From: DASUAO01 sp035763745
GTDB taxonomy: Bacteria; Actinomycetota; Acidimicrobiia; IMCC26256; PALSA-555
Direction: 5' to 3'
Assembly (NCBI GenBank): GCA_035763745.1
Contig: DASUAO010000041.1
Span: forward strand, 1 to 34,962
DNA length: 34,962 nucleotides
Shown: one piece after another, positions 24,927-32,748 of the stretch
Layout: every line of letters begins with the position of its first letter
Position numbering within the stretch: position 1 is the first letter of the stretch
Made by a program: the position numbers and the translations under genes
The notes under the pieces: generated by a model
Database searches by the model: none
Told to the model about the DNA's origin: nothing
The model's input: only the letters and a program-made list of their open reading frames with translations

Positions 24927-25042
24927 GCGACGACTCCGGCTCGGAGCATCACACTCGTGGGGGTCGGGTCGCGGAACTCGCACTCGACGCCGCGGTGCAC
25001 GACGTCGAACATCACCGCCTGCACCCGCCCGAATCCCGCCAT
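24923..25042 (-). CDS. Small coupled ORF, 39 residues
   Basis: A 39-residue product starting ATG 25042, ending four bases into the next gene (GTGA). It has no signal or membrane segment. The sequence around MFDVVHRGVECEFRD reads like a small beta-rich peptide. Two features argue it is translated: a TAGGCT hexamer exactly 8 nt upstream of the ATG and the stop/start overlap with the downstream gene. Family unknown; it could be a leader peptide or a small subunit. Confidence 0.55.
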   Translation of the reverse strand: MAGFGRVQAVMFDVVHRGVECEFRDPTPTSVMLRAGVVA

Positions 25043-25050
25043 GGGGGACG

Positions 25051-25056
25051 AGCCTA
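25051..25056 (-). promoter_or_regulatory. -10-like TAGGCT, 8 nt before ATG 25042
   Basis: Same spacing as the other leaderless candidates. It is the main support for the 39-residue ORF. Confidence 0.5.
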
Positions 25057-25156
25057 CCGATCGTCCCCGGCACCGCGACCCGGACTCGGGACCGCGTGGC
25101 TACCCGGCGGTAACCTCGGCGCAGGACGCGTCCGCACACGAGGAGCACGCGAGACC

Positions 25157-26020
25157 ATGACGAGCGCGATCGAGCGGGTAGGGGTGGTCGGATCCGGGAT
25201 CATGGGGTCCGGGGTCGCCGAGGTCGCCGCAAAGGCCGGCTTCGAAGTGGTGCTGCGCAGCCGCGCGCAGACCACGGCCGACGCCATGGTCGCGGGGCTC
25301 GAGAAGTCCCTCGGCAAGCAGGTCGACCGCGGCAAGCTCGAGGACGCCGAACGGACGGCGGTGCTCGGACGGGTGCGGGCCGTGAGTGACCTCGGCGAGC
25401 TGGCCGGGTGCGATCTCGTCCTCGAGTCGATCGTCGAGGACCTCGACGCCAAGAAGCATCTCTTCAACGAGCTCGACCGGATCTGCGGCGACGCCACGAT
25501 CCTCGCCACCAACACGTCGACGCTGCCGGTCGTGGAGATGGCCATGGAGACCGGGCGCCCGGACCGGGTGTGCGGCGTCCACTTCTTCAACCCCGCGCCG
25601 ATGATGGCGCTCGTCGAGATCGTCCGTGCGATCACCACCTCCGACGAGACCGTGGCATCGGCCCGGTCGTTCGCGGAGACGTGCGGGAAGACCGTCGTCG
25701 ACGTCCGCGACCAAGCCGGGTTCATCGTCAACGCCTTGTTGTTCCCCTACCTCAACAACGCCGTCGCGCTCCTCGACGCCGGCGTCGCCACACGCGACGA
25801 CATCGACGCGGCGATGAAGGGCGGCTGCAACTTCCCGATGGGGCCACTCGAGCTCCTCGACCTCGTGGGCCTCGACACCAGCCTCGCGATCCTCGACGCG
25901 CTCTACGAGGAGTTCAAGGACCCGAACTACGCGCCGGCACCCCTGCTCAAGCGGATGGTGAGCGCCGAGCGCTACGGCCGCAAGTCCGGCCACGGCTTCT
26001 ACGACTACACGAAGAAGTAG
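25157..26020 (+). CDS. 3-hydroxyacyl-CoA (3-hydroxybutyryl-CoA) dehydrogenase
   Basis: A 287-residue NAD(P)-dependent dehydrogenase interconverting 3-hydroxyacyl-CoA and 3-oxoacyl-CoA. The Rossmann loop is GVVGSGIMGSG, followed by ILATNTSTLPV, the catalytic HFFNPAPMMALVEI, and the C-terminal helical domain (GFIVNALLFPYLNNAV, NFPMGPLELLDLVGLD). Length fits stand-alone 3-hydroxybutyryl-CoA dehydrogenases. GAGGAG precedes ATG 25157 by about 12 nt, and a TAACCT (25111-25116) may be its -10. The mutase gene begins 19 bp downstream, implying an operon. Confidence 0.93.
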   Translation: MTSAIERVGVVGSGIMGSGVAEVAAKAGFEVVLRSRAQTTADAMVAGLEKSLGKQVDRGKLEDAERTAVLGRVRAVSDLGELAGCDLVLESIVEDLDAKKHLFNELDRICGDATILATNTSTLPVVEMAMETGRPDRVCGVHFFNPAPMMALVEIVRAITTSDETVASARSFAETCGKTVVDVRDQAGFIVNALLFPYLNNAVALLDAGVATRDDIDAAMKGGCNFPMGPLELLDLVGLDTSLAILDALYEEFKDPNYAPAPLLKRMVSAERYGRKSGHGFYDYTKK

Positions 26021-26039
26021 CGGGAACCGGAGCGCAGCC

Positions 26040-28010
26040 ATGGCCGAGCGGGAGCGCCCCTGGCTGATGCGCACCTACTCGGGCCACTCGTCGGCCCGGG
26101 CGTCGAACGCGCTGTACCGCACCAACCTCGCGAAGGGCCAGACCGGCCTGTCGGTCGCGTTCGACCTGCCGACGCAGACCGGGTACGACCCCGACCACCC
26201 GCTCGCTCACGGCGAGGTGGGCAAGGTCGGCGTCCCCGTGCCCCACCTCGGTGAGATGCGGATCCTCTTCGACGGGATCCCCCTCGACGAGATGAACACC
26301 TCGATGACGATCAACGCGACGGCGATGTGGCTGTTCGGGATGTACGCCGCGCTCGCCGAGGAGCAGGGCGTCGACCCCGGGAAGCTGAGCGGAACGACGC
26401 AGAACGACATCGTCAAGGAGTTCCTCAGCCGAGGCACGTACATCTTCCCGCCCGACGCGTCGGGCCGGCTGACCGTCGACTTGATCTGCCACACGGTGTT
26501 GCACGTCCCGAGCTGGAACCCGATCAACGTCTGCCCGTACCACTACCAGGAGGCAGGCGCGACACCGGTGCAGGAGATCGCCTACGGCCTCGCGACGGCG
26601 TGCAGCATCCTCGACGCGATCCGTGACTCCGGTCAGATCGAGGCCGCGCGGTTCCCCGAGGTCGTCGGTCGGATCTCGTTCTTCGTCGACGCCGGCACCC
26701 GCTTCGTCGAGGAGATGTGCAAGATGCGGGCGTTCACCCGCCTCTGGGACCGGATCTGTCTGGAGCGCTACGGCGTGACCGATCCGAAGCTGCGCCGCTT
26801 CCGCTACGGCATGCAGGTGAACTCGCTCGGCCTGACCGAGGCCCAGCCGGAGAACAACGTGCAGCGCGTCGTGCTCGAGATGCTGGGCGTGACGCTCTCG
26901 AAGGACGCGCGGGCCCGGGCGATCCAGCTCCCGTGCTGGAACGAGGCCATTGGTCTCCCCACGCCATGGGACCAGCAGTGGTCACTGCGGATGCAGCAGG
27001 TGCTCGCGTACGAGACCGACCTCCTCGAGTACGACGACCTGTTCGAGGGCTCGGTCGTCGTCGAGGCGAAGACCACCGAGCTCGCGGAGTCGGCGCGGAC
27101 CGAGCTCGACTGGGTGCTCGACGGCGGCGGCGCCTTCGAGATGATCGACGAGATGAAGGGCCGGCTCGTCCAGAGCAACGCGGAGCGCGTCCGCAGGATC
27201 GAGTCGGGGGATCTCGAGGTGGTCGGCGTGAACTGCTTCACGGAGACGGAGCCGTCGCCGCTCGCCGACCTCGACACCGAGCGCTCGATCGTGACCGTCG
27301 ACCCGGCCGCCGAACGCGAGCAGGTGGAGCATCTCGCCCAGTGGCGCGACGAACGGGACACCGATGCGGTCGCAGTCGCGATCGAGACGCTGCGCGCGGT
27401 CGCGGCCACTAACGAGAACCTCGTCCCCGCGACCGTTGCGCTCGCCCGGGCCGGCGGGACCGTCGGCGAATGGGCACAGGCGTTGCGGGACGTCTTCGGC
27501 GAGTACCGCGGACCGACCGGCGTCGGCGCGGTTGCCGCGCCGGTCGGCGGGCTCGCCGATGTGCGCGAGCGGGTGCAGGCCGCGACCGCCTCGCTCGGCG
27601 GCCAGCTGCGGCTGCTCGTGGGCAAGCCCGGGCTCGACGGACACTCCAACGGCGCCGAGCAGATCGCGGTGGCCGCCCGAGACGCGGGGTTCGAGGTCGT
27701 CTACCAGGGGATCCGGCTCACGCCGTCGCAGATCGCGGCCGCCGCGCGCGACGAGGACGTGGACATCGTGGGCCTCTCGGTGCTGTCGGGCTCCCACCGC
27801 GAGCTGGTGCCCGAGACCGTGCGGCGCATCCGCGACGCGGGCGTCGACGCGCCCGTCGTCGTGGGCGGGATCATCCCCGAAGCCGACCAACCCGCGCTCG
27901 TCGCGGCGGGCGTCGCCCGGGTGTACACCCCGAAGGACTACAAGATCGCCGGCATCGTCGACGACATCGCGACGCTCGCGATCGACCACCGCGAGCGAGC
28001 CCGAACCTGA
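26040..28010 (+). CDS. B12-dependent acyl-CoA mutase, MeaA / ethylmalonyl-CoA mutase type
   Basis: A 656-residue single-chain mutase: a TIM-barrel catalytic part (about 1-510) with FDLPTQTGYDPDHPLA, EMNTSMTINATAMWL and GTTQNDIVKEFLSRGTY, and a C-terminal B12 domain with the base-off motif DGHSNG (Asp533, His535). Length and order match the MeaA branch (ethylmalonyl-CoA mutase and relatives) better than two-subunit methylmalonyl-CoA mutase. The substrate is inferred: no crotonyl-CoA carboxylase/reductase is in the window. GGAG precedes ATG 26040 by about 8 nt. Co-transcribed with the dehydrogenase before it. Confidence 0.9.
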   Translation: MAERERPWLMRTYSGHSSARASNALYRTNLAKGQTGLSVAFDLPTQTGYDPDHPLAHGEVGKVGVPVPHLGEMRILFDGIPLDEMNTSMTINATAMWLFGMYAALAEEQGVDPGKLSGTTQNDIVKEFLSRGTYIFPPDASGRLTVDLICHTVLHVPSWNPINVCPYHYQEAGATPVQEIAYGLATACSILDAIRDSGQIEAARFPEVVGRISFFVDAGTRFVEEMCKMRAFTRLWDRICLERYGVTDPKLRRFRYGMQVNSLGLTEAQPENNVQRVVLEMLGVTLSKDARARAIQLPCWNEAIGLPTPWDQQWSLRMQQVLAYETDLLEYDDLFEGSVVVEAKTTELAESARTELDWVLDGGGAFEMIDEMKGRLVQSNAERVRRIESGDLEVVGVNCFTETEPSPLADLDTERSIVTVDPAAEREQVEHLAQWRDERDTDAVAVAIETLRAVAATNENLVPATVALARAGGTVGEWAQALRDVFGEYRGPTGVGAVAAPVGGLADVRERVQAATASLGGQLRLLVGKPGLDGHSNGAEQIAVAARDAGFEVVYQGIRLTPSQIAAAARDEDVDIVGLSVLSGSHRELVPETVRRIRDAGVDAPVVVGGIIPEADQPALVAAGVARVYTPKDYKIAGIVDDIATLAIDHRERART

Positions 28011-28025
28011 CGGTTCCCCGTTTCG

Positions 28026-28063
28026 GCGTCGCTCGGGGTGTCTCCACGACCCTTGTCCGACGC
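28026..28063. terminator. Possible composite hairpin, mutase / acyl-CoA synthetase
   Basis: GCGTCG (28026-28031) can pair with CGACGC (28058-28063), with an inner GGGT/ACCC stem, in the 67-bp gap between convergent stops. Internal loops make it uncertain. Confidence 0.3.
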
Positions 28064-28077
28064 AAGAACGAGGGGGG

Positions 28078-29880
28078 TCACCCGTACATCGACTCGATCT
28101 GGTCGGCGTACTTGGCGTGGACGCCTCGACGCTTGAGCTTGGACGTGGGCGTCAGCTCGTCGGAATCGGGCATCCACTCCTCCCCGAGCACCACGAAACG
28201 CTTGACCTGCTCGGCGCGGGCGAACTTCGCGTTGGCGCCATCGACGTTGCGCTGGAGCTCGGCCAAGACCTCGGGGTGCTCGGCGAGCGCCGCGAGTGCC
28301 GTCTCGGTGATGCCCTGGTTGGCCGCCCACGCCGGTGCCACCTCGGGGTCGAGGACGAGCAACGCCGAGATGAAGGGTCGCTGATCACCGATGACGCACA
28401 CCTGCCCGATGAGCGGGAAGGACTTCAGCGCGGCCTCCAGGTTGGCCGGCGAGATGTTCTTGCCCCCGGCGGTGATGATGAGCTCCTTCTTGCGGTCGAC
28501 GATCTTGAGGTAGCCGTCGGGGTCGATCTCGCCGATGTCGCCGGTGTGCAGCCAGCCGTCGTCGTCGAGCGCCTCGCTCGTGCGCTCCGGGTCGTTGAGG
28601 TACCCGCGGAAGATGTTGCCGCCCGTCGCGAGCACCTCGCCGTCGTCGGCGAGACGCACCTCGCAGCCGGGGATCGCCTGCCCGACGGTCCCGACGCGTA
28701 CCCGGAACGGGGTCCACGTCATCGGCCCCGAGGTCTCCGAGAGGCCGTAGATCTCCGACATCTCCAACCCGAGCGCGCGGAAGAACCGGAGCACGTCCTG
28801 GGGGATGGGCGCCGCGCCGCTGATCGCCGACTTCACCTGGTCGAGACCGAGCAGGCCGGTGACGAAGTCGAGGACGGGCTGCACGGCCTCGAGCTCGGCC
28901 GCGAGGTCAGCCGGGAGCGGCTGGCGAGTCGCTCGCACGTCGGCGGCCCGGTTCCCGACCTCGATGCCGGCCTCGAGTGCGGCCTGCTGCTCTGGGTTCG
29001 CCCGGGCCACCGCCAGCACCCCGGCGTGGAGCTTCTCCCAGACCCTCGGGACCCCGAAGACGATCTCGGGCCGCACCTCGGCGAAGTACCCGCCGATCTG
29101 CGACGGCTCGGGACACGAGGTGACCTCGAGGGCCGCGACGATCCCCTGGTAGTGCGACACCATTCGCTCTGCGATGTGCGCCATCGGCAGGTAGGAGACG
29201 AGGCGGCTGAAGAACGGGTCGTACTCGTCCCAGCACGCGAGGAGGCTCTCGACCGTCCACACCACGTTGGCGTGGTCGAGCATCACGCCCTTGGGCGGAC
29301 CCGTCGTCCCCGACGTGTAGATGATCGTGGCCAGGTCGGCGGGCCGGGCGATGGCGGACGCCGCCTCGAGGTCGACCGGGTCGTGCTCGAGGAGCCCTTC
29401 CCAGTGCCGGACGTCGTCGGGCGCGCGTCCGTCGGGGTCGTCGATCACCACGATCGTCGAGAGCGTCGGGATCTCGTCACGCACCTTGAGCAGACGCTCC
29501 AGGTAGTCGATGTCCTCGACGATTGCGGCGACGGCACCGCAGTGCGATGCGAGGTACTGCACCTGCTCCGGTGCGGACGAGTTGTAGATCGAGACCGGGG
29601 TCGCTCCGACCAGCACCGCCGCGGTGTCGGCGATGTGGAACTCGGGCCGGTTGCGCATCATCAGCACCACGCGCTCGCCGTGCACGACCCCGGCCGCCGT
29701 GAGCGCCCCCGCGAGGCGACAGGAGCGTTCGGCGTACTCGCCCCAGGTCAGCTCCTTCCAGGCGTCGCCGTCCTTCCACCGCAGCGCCACGCGGTCGGGG
29801 TGGCTCCGGACGGTCTCCCGGAACCGTGTCGCCACCGTCTGCCCCGCCACGCTGGCGGCAACCTCGTCACTCGTGACCAT
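28078..29880 (-). CDS. Long-chain acyl-CoA synthetase (FadD15-like)
   Basis: A 600-residue AMP-forming ligase that activates fatty acids to acyl-CoA. Motifs: P-loop-like YTSGTTGPPKGVML, IYGLSETSGPM, DDDGWLHTGDIGEID and DRKKELIITAGGKNISP. Length and order match the FadD15 group. ATG 29880 has GGAGGGG about 6 nt upstream. The frame stays open to about 30156, but that part is low-complexity and overlaps a repeat region, so I exclude it. The 309-bp region upstream holds DnaA-box-like motifs. Confidence 0.93.
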   Translation of the reverse strand: MVTSDEVAASVAGQTVATRFRETVRSHPDRVALRWKDGDAWKELTWGEYAERSCRLAGALTAAGVVHGERVVLMMRNRPEFHIADTAAVLVGATPVSIYNSSAPEQVQYLASHCGAVAAIVEDIDYLERLLKVRDEIPTLSTIVVIDDPDGRAPDDVRHWEGLLEHDPVDLEAASAIARPADLATIIYTSGTTGPPKGVMLDHANVVWTVESLLACWDEYDPFFSRLVSYLPMAHIAERMVSHYQGIVAALEVTSCPEPSQIGGYFAEVRPEIVFGVPRVWEKLHAGVLAVARANPEQQAALEAGIEVGNRAADVRATRQPLPADLAAELEAVQPVLDFVTGLLGLDQVKSAISGAAPIPQDVLRFFRALGLEMSEIYGLSETSGPMTWTPFRVRVGTVGQAIPGCEVRLADDGEVLATGGNIFRGYLNDPERTSEALDDDGWLHTGDIGEIDPDGYLKIVDRKKELIITAGGKNISPANLEAALKSFPLIGQVCVIGDQRPFISALLVLDPEVAPAWAANQGITETALAALAEHPEVLAELQRNVDGANAKFARAEQVKRFVVLGEEWMPDSDELTPTSKLKRRGVHAKYADQIESMYG

Positions 29881-30189
29881 CACTGTCCCCTCCGCCGGAG
29901 CACCCGCGCCGGTGGTCGTCGGTCCGCGTCCTCGTGTCGGGCGAGTCTCGCGCGCGGTCCGGCACCGCTTCATGCCCGGCCCGGGCGACGGGCCCGAACC
30001 CGGTGTTGTCCACCGGACCCTGTGGAGAACCTCCATGCCTCGGTGGAAAACCGGGCTTCTGCGGTGGAAGACGGGGTGGAAGACCTGGGGATGATGGGGG
30101 ACAATGGCGCCGTCGCGTCCTGAGGAGGACGTTGGGGCACCGGATCCGCCCACCAACGCGCGGCCGGCGCGGGGCGCACCGGTTCTTCT
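29881..30189. other. Intergenic region, 309 bp
   Basis: The only gap over 300 bp. It lies downstream of the CoA-transferase and upstream of the acyl-CoA synthetase, both on the minus strand. It holds the TCCAC-type motif cluster described separately and a GC-rich stretch at 29970-30000. I see no convincing ORF, tRNA or TANNNT promoter. Confidence 0.7.
30006..30083. promoter_or_regulatory. Cluster of five DnaA-box-like 9-mers
   Basis: Plus strand TTGTCCACC (30006-30014); minus strand TTCTCCACA (30029-30021), TTTTCCACC (30050-30042), TCTTCCACC (30071-30063) and TCTTCCACC (30083-30075). Compared with the consensus TTATNCACA they match about 8/9 (one), 7/9 (two) and 6/9 (two). Minus-strand boxes are spaced 12, 21 and 21 bp, near helical phasing. 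The first two form an inverted pair. No dnaA or dnaN gene is near, so this is not an obvious chromosomal origin. Confidence 0.45.
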
Positions 30190-31374
30190 CTACGCCGTTC
30201 CTCCTCGGGACGCGTCGTCCGTCGGAGCGACCGGGAGCCACGGCCCGTCCGGGTCGGCCAGGCCCCCCAGCACGGTGTCGGTGTCGGCGCCCAGCGGTCG
30301 CCCGGCGTGGCGGATCCGTCCGGGGGTCCGCTCCAGCCGGGCGACGGGCCCCGGCATCGTGACGCCGTCGACCTCCACCAACGTCCCGCGCTCGCGCACG
30401 TGGGGGTCGGCGAGCACGTCGGCCATCGTGTACACGGGTGCGATCGCCGCCTCGGCCGACTCGAACTCGGCCAGCACCTGGGCCGAGGGCCGGGCACCGA
30501 TCCACTCGGAGCAGGCTCGGTCCAGCTCGGTGCGATGTGTGATCCGCCCCTCGAACGAGGTGAACCGATCGTCGCGGCCCAACCCGAGGAGCTCGAGCAC
30601 CCGCCGCGCCACCGACTCGGTCGACGTCGACACGGCGACCCACACACCGTCGGAGCACCGGTACGTCCCGCGCGGCACCGAGTACGGGATGCCCGAGCCG
30701 AGGCGGGGCTGGAGCTCGCCGAGCCCGGCTGCGACGCTCGGCAGCGGGCCCATGACTTGCAGCATCGACTCGAGCAGGTTCACGTCGACGACCTGGCCCT
30801 CCCCGGTCCGGTCGCGGTGACGGATCGCGGCGAGGACCGCGAACGCGCCGACGATGGCGGCGAGCTCGTCGGTGAGCGCGATCGGCGGGAGCAGGGGTGC
30901 GCCGTCGGGCTCGCCGTTGATCGCCGCGAAACCACCCATCGCCTCGGCGAGCGTGGCGAACCCGGGGCGGCTCGCGTACGGGCCGGTCTGACCGAAGCCC
31001 GTGACGCGGAGGATGACCAACCGGGGGTTCGCCTCGAGGAGGTCGGCGGGGGCGAGGCCGAGGCGCTCCAACCCACCCGGGCGGAGGTTCTCGATCAGCA
31101 CATCGGCGCCAGCGGTGAGGCGTCGGATCGCCGCGCGCCCCTCGTCGGACTTGAGGTCGAGCACGATGGTCCGCTTGCCGCGGGAGAGGACCTTCCACAT
31201 GAAGGTCTCGCCATCGCGCGGGTCCCGCCACCCGAGGTTGCGGGTGCCGTCGCCGGCGGGAGGCTCGACCTTGATGACGTCGGCGCCGAAGTCGGCCAGG
31301 TACTTCGCGGCACCGGGACCCGCGATCACCAGCGCCATGTCGACGACCCGGAGTCCGGCGAGCGCCTGGGCCAC
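30190..31374 (-). CDS. Family III CoA-transferase (CaiB/BaiF)
   Basis: A 394-residue protein of the CaiB/BaiF family, which moves CoA between carboxylic acids or racemises 2-methylacyl-CoA. Seen: LRVVDMALVIAGPGAAKYLADFGADVIKVE, read here in parts as the N-terminal Rossmann-like region, then LKSDEGRAAI, ENLRPGGLERLGL and VTGFGQTGPYASRPGFATLAEAMGG. At the usual catalytic aspartate after RPGF/Y there is Ala (RPGFATLAEAM). A subgroup with PGFGT at this place is known to me, so this may be a different mechanism or substrate. GTG 31374 is 3 bp after the metallophosphoesterase stop, same operon. Confidence 0.85.
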   Translation of the reverse strand: MAQALAGLRVVDMALVIAGPGAAKYLADFGADVIKVEPPAGDGTRNLGWRDPRDGETFMWKVLSRGKRTIVLDLKSDEGRAAIRRLTAGADVLIENLRPGGLERLGLAPADLLEANPRLVILRVTGFGQTGPYASRPGFATLAEAMGGFAAINGEPDGAPLLPPIALTDELAAIVGAFAVLAAIRHRDRTGEGQVVDVNLLESMLQVMGPLPSVAAGLGELQPRLGSGIPYSVPRGTYRCSDGVWVAVSTSTESVARRVLELLGLGRDDRFTSFEGRITHRTELDRACSEWIGARPSAQVLAEFESAEAAIAPVYTMADVLADPHVRERGTLVEVDGVTMPGPVARLERTPGRIRHAGRPLGADTDTVLGGLADPDGPWLPVAPTDDASRGGTA

Positions 31375-31377
31375 GTC

Positions 31378-32496
31378 TCAGAAGACCTGCGTGAAGCAGC
31401 GGTGCTCGAGCCCGCCGAACACGAGGTCGGTGTAGACGCCCTGGATGAGGGCGCGCGTCTTCTGGGCCCAGGCGAACGCCTCCGGCTCCGTCACGCGACG
31501 CATCACCTGCGTGAACCCGCCCTCGTAGATCCGGTACTCGGCCCACGCCCCGGGGAACTCCTTCGTGCTGGCCACCTCGCCGAACGGACGGCTTCCGGTC
31601 GCGGCGAAGCGACGAACCCGGTTGGTGTGCGTGTGCCCCGCGCTGTACGCGACGAGATTGTCGTGACGGGCGAACGTCGCGACGAGCGCCTCGCTGTCGT
31701 CGGGCTGGATCCCGAAGTACTCACCGTCGCGAGACCCGCCGTCGACGTTCCAGCAGTGGTGGTGCCCGAGCACGATGACGGGACCGGAGCGCTCCGTGGC
31801 GAGGTCGTCGAGCCAACGGACCTGCTCGGCGTCGAGGCGGCCGGCGTCGGTCCCGGGGTTCACCGTGTCCAGCACGGCGAGCGTCACGCCTTCGAGGTCG
31901 ACGGTGTACGGCGCGTCCTCGATCGCCATGGCGGGATCGATCATCGCGTCGTGGTTTCCCCGGACGTGGAACATCCGGTCGCCGAGGGCGCCGTACGCCG
32001 CGAGGAACGCTGCGTACTCCTCCTCCGACCCACGATCGGTGAGGTCGCCCTTGACGACGACGGCATCGGGGGCGAGCGCGTCGATCTCGGCCACGACGGC
32101 CCGGTTCATGACCTCGGGGTACGGGTCGTCACCCGGCTCGGCCATCAGGATCGGGCCGGCCGCGTCGACCTCGGCGAACCCGGTGATCCCGCAACGGATC
32201 TCGCCGAAGTGGACGTCGTTCGCCGTGGCGACCGTCGCCACGTGGCGTCCCGGCGGGAGCTCGAGCGTCCGCGTCGACGGCGGGAGCCACGTCCCCGGCT
32301 CGGCGCCCTCCACCTCGATGCCGTACTCGGTTGCGGGCTCGAGGCCCGTCGCACGCACGACGTGGACGGGACCGCGGGTCGTGTGCTCCGCGTCGCCGAT
32401 CCGGGTCACCACGGGCTCGTCGGCATCGGTCGAGAACGTGACGACGATCTCGTCGGGCGCGACGCTCGTCAGCTCGGCGTGGCAGGGAGCAGCCAT
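31378..32496 (-). CDS. Metallophosphoesterase with N-terminal FN3-like domain
   Basis: A 372-residue calcineurin-like phosphoesterase. Residues 1-85 look like a fibronectin-III/purple-acid-phosphatase N-domain (TFSTDADEPVVTRIG, GLEPATEYGIEVEG). The metal site motifs follow in order: NDVHFG, VVKGDLTDRGS, VRGNHD, VLGHHH and SAGHTHTN, typical of class III cyclic-nucleotide phosphodiesterase-like enzymes. No export signal is visible, so it is probably cytoplasmic. It lies between carboxylase and CoA-transferase genes (12 bp and 3 bp gaps). Substrate unknown; a nucleotide or CoA derivative would fit the context, by inference. Confidence 0.85.
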   Translation of the reverse strand: MAAPCHAELTSVAPDEIVVTFSTDADEPVVTRIGDAEHTTRGPVHVVRATGLEPATEYGIEVEGAEPGTWLPPSTRTLELPPGRHVATVATANDVHFGEIRCGITGFAEVDAAGPILMAEPGDDPYPEVMNRAVVAEIDALAPDAVVVKGDLTDRGSEEEYAAFLAAYGALGDRMFHVRGNHDAMIDPAMAIEDAPYTVDLEGVTLAVLDTVNPGTDAGRLDAEQVRWLDDLATERSGPVIVLGHHHCWNVDGGSRDGEYFGIQPDDSEALVATFARHDNLVAYSAGHTHTNRVRRFAATGSRPFGEVASTKEFPGAWAEYRIYEGGFTQVMRRVTEPEAFAWAQKTRALIQGVYTDLVFGGLEHRCFTQVF

Positions 32497-32508
32497 CAGG
32501 GTGGGTGC

Positions 32509-32748
32509 CTACGGCCCGACCCGTGGCCCCACGCGCGGTGCGAGCCTCCACGGACCCCGCTGGAGCACGGCCCGACGAGCCGCGAGCCGAGAGGCGCGCA
32601 CCCACTCGGACCCCGGTGGCGCGGGAGCATCGCTAGCGACCGCGGACACCCGGGTGAGCTCGCTGATCGCCGCGACGATCGCCGCGACCACCTCGAGCGG
32701 CGCGGCGGGCGTGATGGTCCCGACGCGGGCGCGTCCGGCGCCGCTCAC
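32509..32748 (-). CDS. Acyl-CoA carboxylase epsilon subunit
   Basis: A 79-residue protein, starting GTG 32748, which overlaps the stop of the carboxylase beta gene by four bases (GTGA). Its pattern, a helical segment (APLEVVAAIVAAISEL) followed by a W-x-x-ASRLAARR motif and a basic proline-rich tail, matches the small AccE-type subunits that stabilise actinobacterial acyl-CoA carboxylases. The position directly after the beta subunit supports it. Sequence conservation in this family is low. Confidence 0.75.
   Translation of the reverse strand: MSGAGRARVGTITPAAPLEVVAAIVAAISELTRVSAVASDAPAPPGSEWVRASRLAARRAVLQRGPWRLAPRVGPRVGP

Noticed and set aside
30006..30083. Calling the DnaA-box cluster a chromosomal origin
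   Set aside because: No dnaA, dnaN, rpmH or parAB nearby, no AT-rich unwinding region, and two boxes match only 6 of 9 positions.
29884..30156. N-terminal extension of the acyl-CoA synthetase
   Set aside because: Low-complexity residues from the repeated TCCACC motifs, no homology to the family, and a strong ribosome binding site at ATG 29880.
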